Of a stretch of DNA of 64,000 bases, positions 17,212 through 25,508 are shown piece by piece. Under the pieces are notes generated by a model. The model ran no database searches and was not told the origin of the DNA. It saw nothing but the letters and a program-made list of their open reading frames with translations. How positions within the stretch are numbered: the first letter of the stretch is position 1; each line of letters opens with the position of its first letter. The translations under genes and the position numbers were made by a program. Source of the DNA: Aquabacter cavernae (GTDB lineage: Bacteria; Pseudomonadota; Alphaproteobacteria; Rhizobiales; Xanthobacteraceae); the NCBI RefSeq assembly GCF_003993795.1, contig NZ_RWKV01000015.1:248001-312000 (forward strand). Reading direction: 5' to 3'.

Positions 17212-18515
17212 TTAGACGGCTCCCTTAACAGGATCTCGATTCGCCGGTTCTCCGGCGCGTTGGGATCGGAGGTATTCTTCAGGCCGCGATCCGCGAAGCC
17301 CTCGATCTTGACGAAGCGCTTCTCATCCAGGCCGCCGCGCGCGAGCATGTAATAGGTGATGTGCGCCCGCGCCATGGAGAGGCGCCAATTGTCATAGGTG
17401 TCGGACCGGAACGGGCGCCCGTCGGTGAAGCCGCGCACCACCACCTCGCCCGGCCGGCCGGCGAGGATCTGGCCGACCCGCTCCATGACCCGCACGAGGC
17501 GGCCATCCGGCACCGCCGAGCCCACGGCGAACATGCTGAAATTGGTGTCGTCCGTCAGGTTGACGACGAGCCCTTCCTTGGTGGCGCGCACTTCCACATT
17601 GGGAGCGCCCAGCGTGCCCATATTGGCGCGCACCGCCTCGTTGATCTGCGCTTCGACCGATTGCGCCTGAGCAGCCTGGGCCTGGGCTTGCGCCTGGGTC
17701 GCCTGCGCCTGGACCTGGGCCGCCTGCATCTGCGCGGACTGGCCGGGCTTGGCCTGGGCTGCCGCTCCGGCCGTGGCGCCGGAATTGGCGTCCGCCGGCT
17801 TGTCGGCCTTTCCGCCCTTCCCCGGCTGGCCCGCGGGAAGCACGCCCGCCTGGTCCTTGCCGGGAAGATCGGTGCGCACGTTGGACACGTCGGGCAGGTT
17901 GCCGCTCGCCGGGTAGAGCGCGTTCTGGCGGGTGCCGTGCTGCTCGCTCACCGGCTTGGTGGCCACCGCCGTCTGCCAGTAAGCGGGGTCGAAGGGATCG
18001 CGGTTCACCTCGCCCTTGCCGCTGCCATCCACCATGGCTTCGCCCGCATTCACGCCGGTGGCGGTGGCGGCCCGTGCCTCGCTGGTCGCCCCGGACTTCG
18101 GATCCGCCGCCGCGGCGATCACGGCAAGCGTCGCATAGGGGTCCTGGAACAGCGCGCGCTCGCGCGCGCCCTGCTGGATGTCCTCGCCCTGGCCGTAGCG
18201 GGGGCCGACCGTATTCTTCAGCGCCGACTGCTGCTCGCCGATGTCGGAGGTGCCCTCGTCTTTCAGTTCGTCCGGCTCCCCCAGGCCCCGCCGGGGCGAG
18301 AGGTTGTCCGCCAGATTGACCGGGTTGAAATAGTGGGCGATCGCCTTGCGCACATCCTGATCGGTGACGTTGATCAGCCACATGATGAGGAAGAAGGCCA
18401 TCATGGCGGTCATGAAGTCCGCATGCGCCACCTTCCAGGCGCTGGAATGGGCCTCGTGCTCCTCTTCCTCCACGCGCTTGATGATGATCAGTTCTTGGCC
18501 GGCGCGATCGGACAT
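17208..18515 (-). CDS. motB: Flagellar motor stator protein MotB
   Basis: The 435-residue stator protein has the MotB N-terminus (SSAWKVAHADFMTAMMAFFLIMWL), with the proton-binding aspartate in HADFMT at about residue 33 and one membrane helix. A long linker with an Ala/Gln-alternating stretch (about residues 250-290) leads to the OmpA-like peptidoglycan-binding domain at about 305-430 (VVRGFTDGRPFRSD, NWRLSMARAHITYYM, PENRRIEILL). It works with MotA (33409-34293, encoded away from it) and with MotC, whose start overlaps its stop. It is longer than enteric MotB because of the linker. Confidence 0.93.
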   Translation of the reverse strand: MSDRAGQELIIIKRVEEEEHEAHSSAWKVAHADFMTAMMAFFLIMWLINVTDQDVRKAIAHYFNPVNLADNLSPRRGLGEPDELKDEGTSDIGEQQSALKNTVGPRYGQGEDIQQGARERALFQDPYATLAVIAAAADPKSGATSEARAATATGVNAGEAMVDGSGKGEVNRDPFDPAYWQTAVATKPVSEQHGTRQNALYPASGNLPDVSNVRTDLPGKDQAGVLPAGQPGKGGKADKPADANSGATAGAAAQAKPGQSAQMQAAQVQAQATQAQAQAQAAQAQSVEAQINEAVRANMGTLGAPNVEVRATKEGLVVNLTDDTNFSMFAVGSAVPDGRLVRVMERVGQILAGRPGEVVVRGFTDGRPFRSDTYDNWRLSMARAHITYYMLARGGLDEKRFVKIEGFADRGLKNTSDPNAPENRRIEILLREPSK

Positions 18516-18522
18516 GGGGGCC

Positions 18523-19161
18523 TCACGCCTCGTTCTGGCCGAGCCGTTCGGCCCAGGCGCGGATTTGGGTTTCCAGCACGGTTTCCCCCGCCACCACCCG
18601 CACGTCCATGCCGCCTGTGGCCTCGAACACGCAGGCCGCGGGATCGCCGAGGCGCGCCTTCAGGCGCTCCAGCAGGTCGGCGGGTCCGGAAATCTTCAGC
18701 ACGGGCCGGTCTTCCCGCGCCAGGATCGGCCCCATCAGGCCCTCCAGCTCCTCAAGGGCCCGGCGGCCGACTTCGCCGCGCAGGAAAGGCAGGAGAATGG
18801 GGACGATGGCGGCCGAAAGCCGCTCTTCCATCTGTGTGAGGGCGCCCGAAAGGGTCGCGGCAAGCTGCTCGGCTTCCTGCTCGGCCCACTGGGCGCGCGC
18901 CGCAACGAGACGCTCCTCGAAGCCGCGCTCCGCCTCGGCCATCTCGCGGGCCGCCACGTCGCGCGCGGCGGCCAGTCCCGCCTCGCGTCCGCGTGCCTCG
19001 GCGTCCCGGGTGATCGCCTCCACGTCCACCTTCGGCGGCTCGGGCGCGGCGGGCTTGCCGATGGGCGCAGGCATCTCGGCCTGAACCGCCCGGAACATGG
19101 TGTCGGTGACCTTCTTGGCCTTGACGGAAAAGTCGGGCAGGTGGCGGACGACGGCGTGCAT
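18523..19161 (-). CDS. fliH: FliH-like flagellar export regulator
   Basis: The 212-residue soluble protein is predicted to be mostly helical: a coiled-coil of alternating acidic and Ala residues (about 45-125; DAEARGREAGLAAARDVAAR) followed by a globular C-terminal domain (AIVPILLPFLRGEVGRRAL to the end). That is the FliH plan: the coil binds FliN at the C-ring and the C-terminus restrains the ATPase FliI. Position after fliF agrees. The ATPase partner fliI is far away at 35988. Sequence identity in this family is low, so the name rests on architecture and context. It starts 3 bp after the fliF stop. Confidence 0.78.
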   Translation of the reverse strand: MHAVVRHLPDFSVKAKKVTDTMFRAVQAEMPAPIGKPAAPEPPKVDVEAITRDAEARGREAGLAAARDVAAREMAEAERGFEERLVAARAQWAEQEAEQLAATLSGALTQMEERLSAAIVPILLPFLRGEVGRRALEELEGLMGPILAREDRPVLKISGPADLLERLKARLGDPAACVFEATGGMDVRVVAGETVLETQIRAWAERLGQNEA

Positions 19162-19164
19162 GGA

Positions 19165-20826
19165 TCAGGCCCTCGCTTCCTGGCGCAGCCACTGGCGCAG
19201 GATCGCCGCCGCCTGCTCTTCGTCATATTCCACGATCTGCTCCAGCTTCTTCTGGGGCGAGCGGTTGAGGCGGCTGGTGAGGTCCTCGATGAGGTTGACC
19301 ACCGGCTGGTTGGCGGCGGTGAACGACATGCCGCCGGCCAGCGCGGCGGCCTCCGCCAGTTCGGCCTCGCCCTGCGGAGAGGCCAGCATGGCGGCCTCGA
19401 TGGCTTCCACATCCGTCTCGGGCCGGGCCAGGATGGCGCGCACCGCGGGCCGCAGGCCGAACCAGATGAGGAGCGCGGCCACCACCAGGATGGTGAGCGC
19501 GTTCACCAGCGTGCCGGCCTGGCGCAGCAGCAGCTCGCTCCAGCTCAGCGGCGGGATCGGCTCCATGGAATGGCCGCCGTCCGCGAACATGGTGGCCACC
19601 ACCTTCATCTTGTCGCCGCGCTCCTTGTCATAGCCGGCGGCGGAAGCGGCGAGCTGCTCGATCTCGTAGATCTGCGTCTCGATGGGCACCACGTCCGAGC
19701 CCTTGCCCGCATTGGCGGCGAGGCGGTCGCGGTTCACCAGGATGGCGATGGAGAGATTCTTCAGCCGGAAGGCGTCGCTCACCGTCTGGGTGGTGCGGCT
19801 GGAAATCTCGAAATTGGTCAGCTCCTCGCGCCGCTCGTTCTGCTCGTTGGAATCGGTGCCCTGGGCATTGGCGTTGGGCTGCTGCTGGGGAATGTTCTGC
19901 TGCACCGTGGTGGGCGGCTGCTGCGACTTGTTCTGCGACAGCTCCTTCTCGCGCACCACGCGCACCGAGCGCTCGGTCTTGGACGCCGGATCGAACACCA
20001 CCTCGCTGGAGGTGGTCTTGTCGGTGTCCAGGAGCGCGGTGACGCTGATCTCGAAATTGCCGATGCCGAGATAGGGCGTCAGCGTGCGGCGGATCTTCTC
20101 CTCCGTCTCGCGCGCCGCCTGCTGCTGGAGCAGGGACTTCTTGCCGGCGGGGGCATTCTCGGAATCCTCACCCGAGGTGAGCACCGCGCCCTCGGTGTTG
20201 AGCACCGTGACGGCATCGAGCTTCATGCCCGGAATGGCGGCGGCCACAAGGTGGCGGATGGCCTGGGCGGTGGAAGCATCCTCCGCATTCTCCGTGCGCA
20301 CCACCACCGAGGCGGTGGCCTGCTGGGCGTCGCGGCGGAAGGAGGAGCGGTCCGGCAGCACGATGTGCACGCGCGCGGCCTTGATGCCCTTCATGGTCTG
20401 GATGGTGCGGGCCAGCTCGCCTTCGAGGGCGCGCACCCGCGTCACTTCCTGCATGAAGGAGGTGAGGCCGAAGGAGCGCACGTCGTTGAACAGCTCGTAG
20501 CCGGAACTGTTGCTCTGGGGCAGGCCCTTCACCGCCAGCAGCATGCGCGCCTTGGCGGTGTCGGAATGGGCGGTGAGCACCGTGGTGCCGTCCGAGGACA
20601 CGTCGAAGGGAATGCTGGCATCCTTCAGGGCGCTGCCGATACGCCCTACGTCCTCGCGGGTCAGGTTGGCATAGAGGGTCTCGCGCTCGGGCTGGCTGAG
20701 ATAATAGGCGCCGAGCCCGATCATGGAGAGGACCACGACCCCGATGACACCGAGCGCCAGGAGGCGCCGGGCCCCGAGAGCCTGAAGGTTGGCGAGGAGG
20801 AGGCTGAGTTGCTCGCGCCCGATCAT
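19165..20826 (-). CDS. fliF: Flagellar MS-ring protein FliF
   Basis: The 553-residue protein has FliF order: N-terminal helix (LLALGVIGVVVLSMIGLGAYYL), ring-building motifs (LYANLTREDVGRIGSALKD; RMLLAVKGLPQSN; FMQEVTRVRALEGELARTI; ARVHIVLPDRSSFRRD), a second helix at about 440-460 (NALTILVVAALLIWFGL) and a cytoplasmic C-terminus ending IVEYDEEQAAAILRQWL, the part that meets FliG. It is the first gene of the unit fliF-fliH-motB-motC-fliK-transglycosylase, so its promoter should lie in 20827-20967, downstream of the flagellin terminator. Confidence 0.95.
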   Translation of the reverse strand: MIGREQLSLLLANLQALGARRLLALGVIGVVVLSMIGLGAYYLSQPERETLYANLTREDVGRIGSALKDASIPFDVSSDGTTVLTAHSDTAKARMLLAVKGLPQSNSSGYELFNDVRSFGLTSFMQEVTRVRALEGELARTIQTMKGIKAARVHIVLPDRSSFRRDAQQATASVVVRTENAEDASTAQAIRHLVAAAIPGMKLDAVTVLNTEGAVLTSGEDSENAPAGKKSLLQQQAARETEEKIRRTLTPYLGIGNFEISVTALLDTDKTTSSEVVFDPASKTERSVRVVREKELSQNKSQQPPTTVQQNIPQQQPNANAQGTDSNEQNERREELTNFEISSRTTQTVSDAFRLKNLSIAILVNRDRLAANAGKGSDVVPIETQIYEIEQLAASAAGYDKERGDKMKVVATMFADGGHSMEPIPPLSWSELLLRQAGTLVNALTILVVAALLIWFGLRPAVRAILARPETDVEAIEAAMLASPQGEAELAEAAALAGGMSFTAANQPVVNLIEDLTSRLNRSPQKKLEQIVEYDEEQAAAILRQWLRQEARA

Positions 20827-20967
20827 GTCCGCCCGTCACGCTGTACGCGCCGCCGCTAAGCGGCGCTGACGCGGGCGCTGTCATGGCGCCCGGCGGGGTA
20901 TCCGGTTGTCCGGGGAACCCCACGGGAGGCAATCTGGGGGAGGAACCTTGCATGGGCATTGCAAACG

Positions 20968-20998
20968 AAAAAGGCCGCGCTCCCGAGGGAGCGCGGCC
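20968..20998 (-). terminator. Rho-independent terminator of the flagellin gene
   Basis: A perfect 12-bp inverted repeat (GGCCGCGCTCCC at 20973-20984, complement at 20987-20998) is followed on the minus strand by a run of five T. It lies about 50 bp past the fliC stop, where a strong single-gene terminator is expected for an abundant mRNA. With the tight centre the working hairpin probably has 11 pairs and a four-base loop. Confidence 0.88.
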
Positions 20999-21049
20999 CG
21001 GATTGAGACCCCATGCGCCGGGGGAACCCGGCGCCGGGGCGTTCCGCGA

Positions 21050-22342
21050 TCAGCGGAAGAGGCTGAGGACGTTCTGCGAAGAAGAGTTCGCGATGGAGAG
21101 CGCCTGCACACCGAGCTGCTGCTGGGTCTGGAGGGCCTTCAGGCGGGTGGACTCTTCTTCCATGTCGGCGTCGATCAGCGAGGACACGCCGGCGTCGATG
21201 GTGTCGACCAGCGAGGACACCAGGGTCTTCTGGGTATCGATGCGGGTCTGCTGCGCGCCGAGGTACGACGCAGCGGTCGTCACCTGGGACAGAGCCTCAT
21301 CCACAACCTTCAGGAAGTTGGTGACCTCGGAGCTGGTGGCACCGTCGACATCGATGTTCGCCACAGAGGTCGCGTCCGCAGCCGCAGCGCTGGTGGTCAG
21401 CGCCGGGGCATCAAGGCCGAGATTTGCGACGATCGTAGCATTGTTCGTGCCGGTAGCGGTCGTGGCGCCGATATCGAAGTCTTCCGTGGACGCGAAGGAC
21501 AGCGTGCCGGTCGCGCTCACCGTGGCTTCGATCCCTTCAATGCCGGCGTCGGACAGGGCCTGATTGACCACCGACGCAAAGTCAGCCGTGCTCTGGATGA
21601 TGTTGCCGGTGATGCCGGCGGCGGCCAACGTATCCTGATTGATTTCGACCGTCTTGGCGGGCGCACCATTCTGGGACACGGAGAACGAGACGAGATCGTC
21701 GGCGGCAAACGTCACCGGGGTCGTGGTGAAGTTGGAAGTGGCAGCGGTGGAGGCCGTGAACGTGCTCAGCTGGATCTGCTTGTCCAGGATGCCCGACGCC
21801 GTACCGCCATCGGCGATGTCGCCATAGAGACGCATGTCCTCGATGTCCACGTCGATGGTGCTGACGTCCAGCTTATTGCTCGAGTCGCGGGAGATGGACG
21901 ACACGATGGACTTGGTGAAGTCCGTGGACGCGCCAGTGGACAGCCAGTTCTGGCCCGAGAAGGACGAGGTGGAGGCCACCGTCTTGAGCTGCTCCTGGAG
22001 GGCCGAAATTTCCTCCTGGATGGCGGTGCGGTCAACGCCTTCACCGGCGGCGGTGGTCAGCTTGTCCTTGATCTTGCCGAGCAGGTCCTTGGTCTGGTCG
22101 AGGCCGTTATAGGCCGCGTCGGCGATGGAGGCACCGAGGCTCAGGGAGTCCGTCACCGCGCCGAGCGAGGAGGAGTCGGACTTCATGGTGGCGGAGATGG
22201 ACCAGTAAGCGGCGTTGTCGCTCGCCTGGCCGACCTTGAGGCCCGAAGAGATACGGCCCTGGGTGGTCTCCAGCGCCTTGTTGGTGGCCTGCAGGGTGCT
22301 CAGGGCGTTCTGAGCCGACATGTTGTACAGGATGCTAGACAT
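21050..22342 (-). CDS. fliC: Flagellin
   Basis: From the ATG at 22342 the product is 430 residues. The N-terminal D0/D1 region (SSILYNMSAQNALSTLQATN; ISSGLKVGQASDNAAYWSI) and C-terminal region (AASYLGAQQTRID; GVSSLIDADMEEESTRLKALQTQQQLGVQALSIANSS; LFR end) are classic alphaproteobacterial flagellin; the central ~200 residues are the variable surface-exposed part. GAGGGA precedes the start. It is monocistronic, with its own terminator and a 550-bp upstream region. It is the only flagellin gene in the window. FlaF and FlbT, encoded at 41197-42008, probably control its synthesis and translation. Confidence 0.96.
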   Translation of the reverse strand: MSSILYNMSAQNALSTLQATNKALETTQGRISSGLKVGQASDNAAYWSISATMKSDSSSLGAVTDSLSLGASIADAAYNGLDQTKDLLGKIKDKLTTAAGEGVDRTAIQEEISALQEQLKTVASTSSFSGQNWLSTGASTDFTKSIVSSISRDSSNKLDVSTIDVDIEDMRLYGDIADGGTASGILDKQIQLSTFTASTAATSNFTTTPVTFAADDLVSFSVSQNGAPAKTVEINQDTLAAAGITGNIIQSTADFASVVNQALSDAGIEGIEATVSATGTLSFASTEDFDIGATTATGTNNATIVANLGLDAPALTTSAAAADATSVANIDVDGATSSEVTNFLKVVDEALSQVTTAASYLGAQQTRIDTQKTLVSSLVDTIDAGVSSLIDADMEEESTRLKALQTQQQLGVQALSIANSSSQNVLSLFR

Positions 22343-22508
22343 GATGATGTCCCTCAGTCTTGAGAAAAGATGAGTTGGGACATGCCGGATTTGCACCGGA
22401 ATGGCAGGGCGGCATCATGCCTTTGATGGGATTTGCCACTCGGGCGATCATCCCGTCTGCTCTCAGAAGCGAGCAGTTCAACCTGCCATGAAAGTCAGCC
22501 TGGACGAC

Positions 22509-22527
22509 CAAGCTTGCGTGAAGCTTG
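22509..22527. promoter_or_regulatory. Palindrome upstream of flagellin, candidate operator
   Basis: CAAGCTT-GCGTG-AAGCTTG is a perfect 7-bp inverted repeat with a 5-bp spacer, located about 175 bp before the fliC start. Because each half contains AAGCTT it also reads as a direct repeat spaced 12 bp apart. The position suits an activator site for a flagellin gene, but no known motif is matched. Confidence 0.35.
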
Positions 22528-22702
22528 CATCTGCATTTCGCGGCCGTCAACCCGTTTCTTTTTTTGCCGGCGCGGAAATGCGTCGGCGACCGCCACTGTG
22601 GCGATGCGATAAAATATGTTTATTCGTCAATGTCTTACGGCGCGACACCGCCAGAGAACCGCGCTCGTCACACGCTGGAGAAAGCGCCGCGGCCTGTCAC
22701 GG

Positions 22703-22760
22703 CCGGGGCTTGTCCGGGCTGGCACTTAAGGGCCAATCGCGGATGCCGGAGCAAGCCCGG
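22703..22760. repeat. REP-like imperfect inverted repeat downstream of fliP
   Basis: CCGGGGCTTGTCCGGGCT (22703-22720) is the imperfect inverse of the segment at 22744-22760 (TGCCGGAGCAAGCCCGG), enough for a ~16-bp stem with a ~24-base loop. Such GC-rich palindromes containing gcaagcccgggcatgac are common between genes in Hyphomicrobiales. It may protect or end the fliP-unit mRNA; there is no T-run. Confidence 0.5.
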
Positions 22761-22893
22761 GCATGACGGCCGGCAAGGGTGGAATTCACGCACAAGACGA
22801 CCGCCGCCCCTCTCGCAGATAGCTCAGCGCCAACGGCGCCGAACACGGGGGCGGGTGATGAAAAGCTCGGGTTTCGGACGATGAGGCGCCCGC

Positions 22894-23733
22894 TCAGAAA
22901 TAGGAGCGCACGAGGCTGCCCACCAAGAGGTTCCAGCCGTCGATCAGCACGAAGAACAGGATCTTGAAGGGCAGCGAGATGATGGCCGGCGACATCATCA
23001 TCATGCCCATGGACATGACCAGCGTCGCCACCACCATGTCGATGATGAGGAACGGCAGGACGATCAGGAATCCGATCTCGAAGCCGCGCCGCAATTCCGA
23101 GATCATGAAGGCGGGGATGAGGATGCGCATCTCCACCTTCTCCACGCCGTTTTGGGTGGACGGCGGCGTCCGCCCGTTGGCGGCGGCGAGGTCGGCGAAG
23201 AGCTGGAGATCCTTGGGCCGCACATGGGTGACCATGAATTCGCGGAACGGCGTGATGATGCGCTCCAGCGCCTCTTCCTCGGAGATGGTCCGCTCGGTAA
23301 GCGGCTTGACGCCCTCCTCCCAGGCCCGGTCGAAGGTGGGCCCCATGACGTAGAAGGTCATGAAGAGAGAGAGCGACAGGAGGATGAGGTTGGCGGGCGT
23401 GGACGGCAGGCCGAGGCCGGAGCGCAGGAACGAGAAGGCCACGATGAAGCGCGTGAAGCTCGTCATCATGATGAGCAGGCCCGGCGCCACCGACAGCACG
23501 GTGATGAGGGCCACCATCTGGATGATGCGCCCGCTGGCCGCCCCGCCGCCGGTATCCTGAAGGATGGCATCGAGCGGCGGCACCTGCGCCAGCGCCGGCC
23601 CCGCCAGCAGCAGCCCTGCCCCACCGCCGAGCACCACAAGGGACAGGCAGACCAGAAGCTTTCGGGAAAGAGACCACCAGGCGACAGTCCGCGCCTGCGG
23701 GGTCGCCTCACGCACGCGCCCCATCCGCCTCAT
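22894..23733 (-). CDS. fliP: Flagellar export gate protein FliP
   Basis: The 279-residue membrane protein has a cleavable N-terminal signal (LLLAGPALAQ near residue 49) and the diagnostic FliP motifs SFTRFIVAFSFLRSGLG, NLILLSLSLFMTFYVMGP and RILIPAFMISELRRGFEIGF, followed by two C-terminal helices. With FliQ (42400) and FliR (44796) it forms the export channel in the MS ring. It is the last gene of the long minus-strand unit; its ATG overlaps the fliL stop by 4 bp. The stretch before the signal peptide is long, so a start a few codons downstream is possible. Confidence 0.95.
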   Translation of the reverse strand: MRRMGRVREATPQARTVAWWSLSRKLLVCLSLVVLGGGAGLLLAGPALAQVPPLDAILQDTGGGAASGRIIQMVALITVLSVAPGLLIMMTSFTRFIVAFSFLRSGLGLPSTPANLILLSLSLFMTFYVMGPTFDRAWEEGVKPLTERTISEEEALERIITPFREFMVTHVRPKDLQLFADLAAANGRTPPSTQNGVEKVEMRILIPAFMISELRRGFEIGFLIVLPFLIIDMVVATLVMSMGMMMMSPAIISLPFKILFFVLIDGWNLLVGSLVRSYF

Positions 23734-24251
23734 TGAACGACCATCTGCTCGATCACGAGTTCAGCCAGCCTGCCTTCCACCCGCAATTTGGCCCGCTCGT
23801 TGAGATCCTCACGCAGATTCTGCATGGCGCTCGGCCCGCCGAGCTGGCTCAGGGTGAGGGTCCGGAAATAGGTGGAGATGTCTTCGCGGATCTGCGCGGC
23901 GGCCACCTGCGGATTGGGCAGGTCGCCATTCTTGAAGATGATGGCACCCTCGATGCGCACCCAGGCATTGGTGGGCGCGGCGAGATTGGCGATGATGGGC
24001 TTCAGGGGCTCGATGACCATGTCGCCGTTATAGCGCAACACGGTCGTCTGCCCAGTGCGATCGTCGCCCTGCTGAAGAACCACCTGCCGCAACGTGGAGG
24101 CCAGCTGGAAGCCGAGCCCCACGCCGGTGACGATGGCCACCAGCGTGAGCAGGCCGAAGGCGAGCAGCAGGCCGCCCTTCTTCTTTTCCTCGCCAGTGCC
24201 GGTGACCTTGATGGTCACCTTCTTGAGTGGTTGTTGCGCGGCCTTCAGCAT
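23730..24251 (-). CDS. fliL: Flagellar basal-body-associated protein FliL
   Basis: The 173-residue protein has a basic cytoplasmic start (KKVTIKVTGTGEEKKKGG), one membrane helix (LLLAFGLLTLVAIVTGVGLGF) and a periplasmic domain with the FliL pattern: EPLKPIIANLAAPTNAWVRIEGAI, DISTYFRTLTLSQLGG, and ERAKLRVEGRLAELVIEQMVVQ at the end. FliL surrounds or supports the stator and steadies the motor under load. It lies between flgH and fliP in an order shared with rhizobia. Confidence 0.92.
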   Translation of the reverse strand: MLKAAQQPLKKVTIKVTGTGEEKKKGGLLLAFGLLTLVAIVTGVGLGFQLASTLRQVVLQQGDDRTGQTTVLRYNGDMVIEPLKPIIANLAAPTNAWVRIEGAIIFKNGDLPNPQVAAAQIREDISTYFRTLTLSQLGGPSAMQNLREDLNERAKLRVEGRLAELVIEQMVVQ

Positions 24252-24273
24252 CCCCTTGCCTCACCCCTTTTCG

Positions 24274-24987
24274 TCACCAGGGCGCGGCGGCGTCGAACAG
24301 GCGCTGCCCCCAGGCCGGCTGCTGCACATCCGTGAGGCGCCCGCGCCCGCCATAGGTCACGCGGGCCTCGGCGATGCGGTCATACGGGATGATGTTGTTG
24401 CTGGAAATGTCGAGCGGATTGACGATGCCCTGGATGTTGAGGACGCGCAGCTCGAAATTGACCTGCGTTTCCTGGGAGCCGCTGATGAGCAGGTTCCCGT
24501 TGGGCAGCACCTCGGTGACCACCGCCGCCACGTTGATGCGCAGCTTCTCGGAGCGGTCGATGGTGCCCTTGCCCTTGGTGGACGTGTCGTTGGAGACGCC
24601 GAAATTGCCGGAGGCGGCGCCCGCATTCACGCCCCGGCCGAAGCCGGCGAGGTTGAGGCCGGTGTCGAACCCGAAGTCGGACGAGCCGTTGCGCGAGCGG
24701 TCGGTCTGGTTGTCGAACTCCGCCTTGTCGTCGATGGCGATGGCCACGGTGAGCGTGTCGCCCACCTTCGTGGCGCGGATGTCGCCATACATGCTCTGGC
24801 TGTTCTGGTTCCAGGTGGAGCGGAAGGTGCGCTGGACCGGCGGCGTGAAGGTGACGGGCAGAGCCTCGCGCTGGGGCTGGAGGCCGTGTCCCACAGGGGT
24901 CAGGCTCGGGCCGTAGGCCAGGCTGTCATAGCCGGTCTGGCAACCGGCGACGGCGAACGCCGCCATGAGAATGAAGAGGTGTTTCAT
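24274..24987 (-). CDS. flgH: Flagellar L-ring lipoprotein FlgH
   Basis: Start at ATG 24987 gives a 237-residue lipoprotein: ILMAAFAVAGC is a lipobox with the acylated Cys near residue 16. The mature part has the FlgH core (MYGDIRATKVGDTLTVAIAIDDKAEFDN; LRINVAAVVTEVLPNGNLLISG; VRVLNIQG-type segment; GRGRLTDVQQP). It builds the outer-membrane bushing around the rod. The frame is open further upstream but the lipobox sets the start, which overlaps the motE stop by 4 bp. Confidence 0.95.
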   Translation of the reverse strand: MKHLFILMAAFAVAGCQTGYDSLAYGPSLTPVGHGLQPQREALPVTFTPPVQRTFRSTWNQNSQSMYGDIRATKVGDTLTVAIAIDDKAEFDNQTDRSRNGSSDFGFDTGLNLAGFGRGVNAGAASGNFGVSNDTSTKGKGTIDRSEKLRINVAAVVTEVLPNGNLLISGSQETQVNFELRVLNIQGIVNPLDISSNNIIPYDRIAEARVTYGGRGRLTDVQQPAWGQRLFDAAAPW

Positions 24988-25508
24988 CCGGGCTTGCCTT
25001 CGCTGGGATTGCGGCGGGACATGCCGGCGATGGTGGTCGCCAGGAGCGCCGCGCGGCTCGGGTCCATTTCGTTCAGGATCGCGCTCGCCGTGCGCGGCGA
25101 GAGGCGGGTGAGGATGGCGGCGGCCGCATCCTCGCTCATGGCGGTGAGCTGGGCGGCGGCGGCGTCGGGGCGCATCTGGGAGACCATGGCCACCAGCGCC
25201 TCGTCGGCCTTCTTCAGGAAGTTCTCGCGGCGCTGCAGCCACGTCTGGTACTCGGCGCGCTTGGCCTCCAGCTTGGCGATACGATCGTCGATCTCTTTCT
25301 CCATGGCCACGAGGGCGGCCATCTGGCGGGTATAGCGCGCGTCATTGGCCGCATTGGCGATGCCGGCGCAATATTGCGCGGCATTGGCATCCACGCCTTC
25401 CGGAAGGCGCTGGGACACCGCGACCGGCGCCGTCTGCGCGAGGCCGGCCGCGCCCGAGGCGGCGAGGAGGAGAAGGCCGAGGGCCGAAGATGTGGCAAGC
25501 CGGATCAT
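24984..25508 (-). CDS. motE: MotE, periplasmic chaperone for MotC
   Basis: The 174-residue secreted protein has a signal peptide (GLLLLAASGAAGLAQ), a conserved CAGIANAANDARYTRQ segment, a coiled-coil at about 65-115 (MEKEIDDRIAKLEAKRAEYQ, ENFLKKADEALVAM) and a C-terminal MgtE-N-like helical domain (MSEDAAAAILTRLSPRTASAILNEMDP). In Sinorhizobium, MotE sits between flgI and flgH exactly as here and is needed for MotC folding and stability. Its presence supports the MotC call at 14710. Confidence 0.88.
   Translation of the reverse strand: MIRLATSSALGLLLLAASGAAGLAQTAPVAVSQRLPEGVDANAAQYCAGIANAANDARYTRQMAALVAMEKEIDDRIAKLEAKRAEYQTWLQRRENFLKKADEALVAMVSQMRPDAAAAQLTAMSEDAAAAILTRLSPRTASAILNEMDPSRAALLATTIAGMSRRNPSEGKPG

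Larger units (their letters stand above)
22343..22893. other. 550-bp intergenic region between fliP and fliC
   Basis: No gene is supported here. It must contain the flagellin promoter (reading leftward) and the 3' end of the fliP unit. Landmarks are a palindrome with two AAGCTT cores at 22509-22527, an AT-rich patch at 22616-22640, and a large imperfect stem-loop at 22703-22760. I could not place -35/-10 or -24/-12 elements with confidence. Confidence 0.5.

Noticed and set aside
20849-20866. Small hairpin CGCCGC-TAA-GCGGCG near the fliF start as a terminator
   Set aside because: The stem is six base pairs with no T-run, and the flagellin terminator at 20968-20998 already accounts for transcript ending.
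22613-22645. TTGACG followed by TATTTT (minus strand) as the fliC promoter
   Set aside because: The elements are only about 11-12 bp apart and lie 270 bp upstream of the start; position and spacing are poor.
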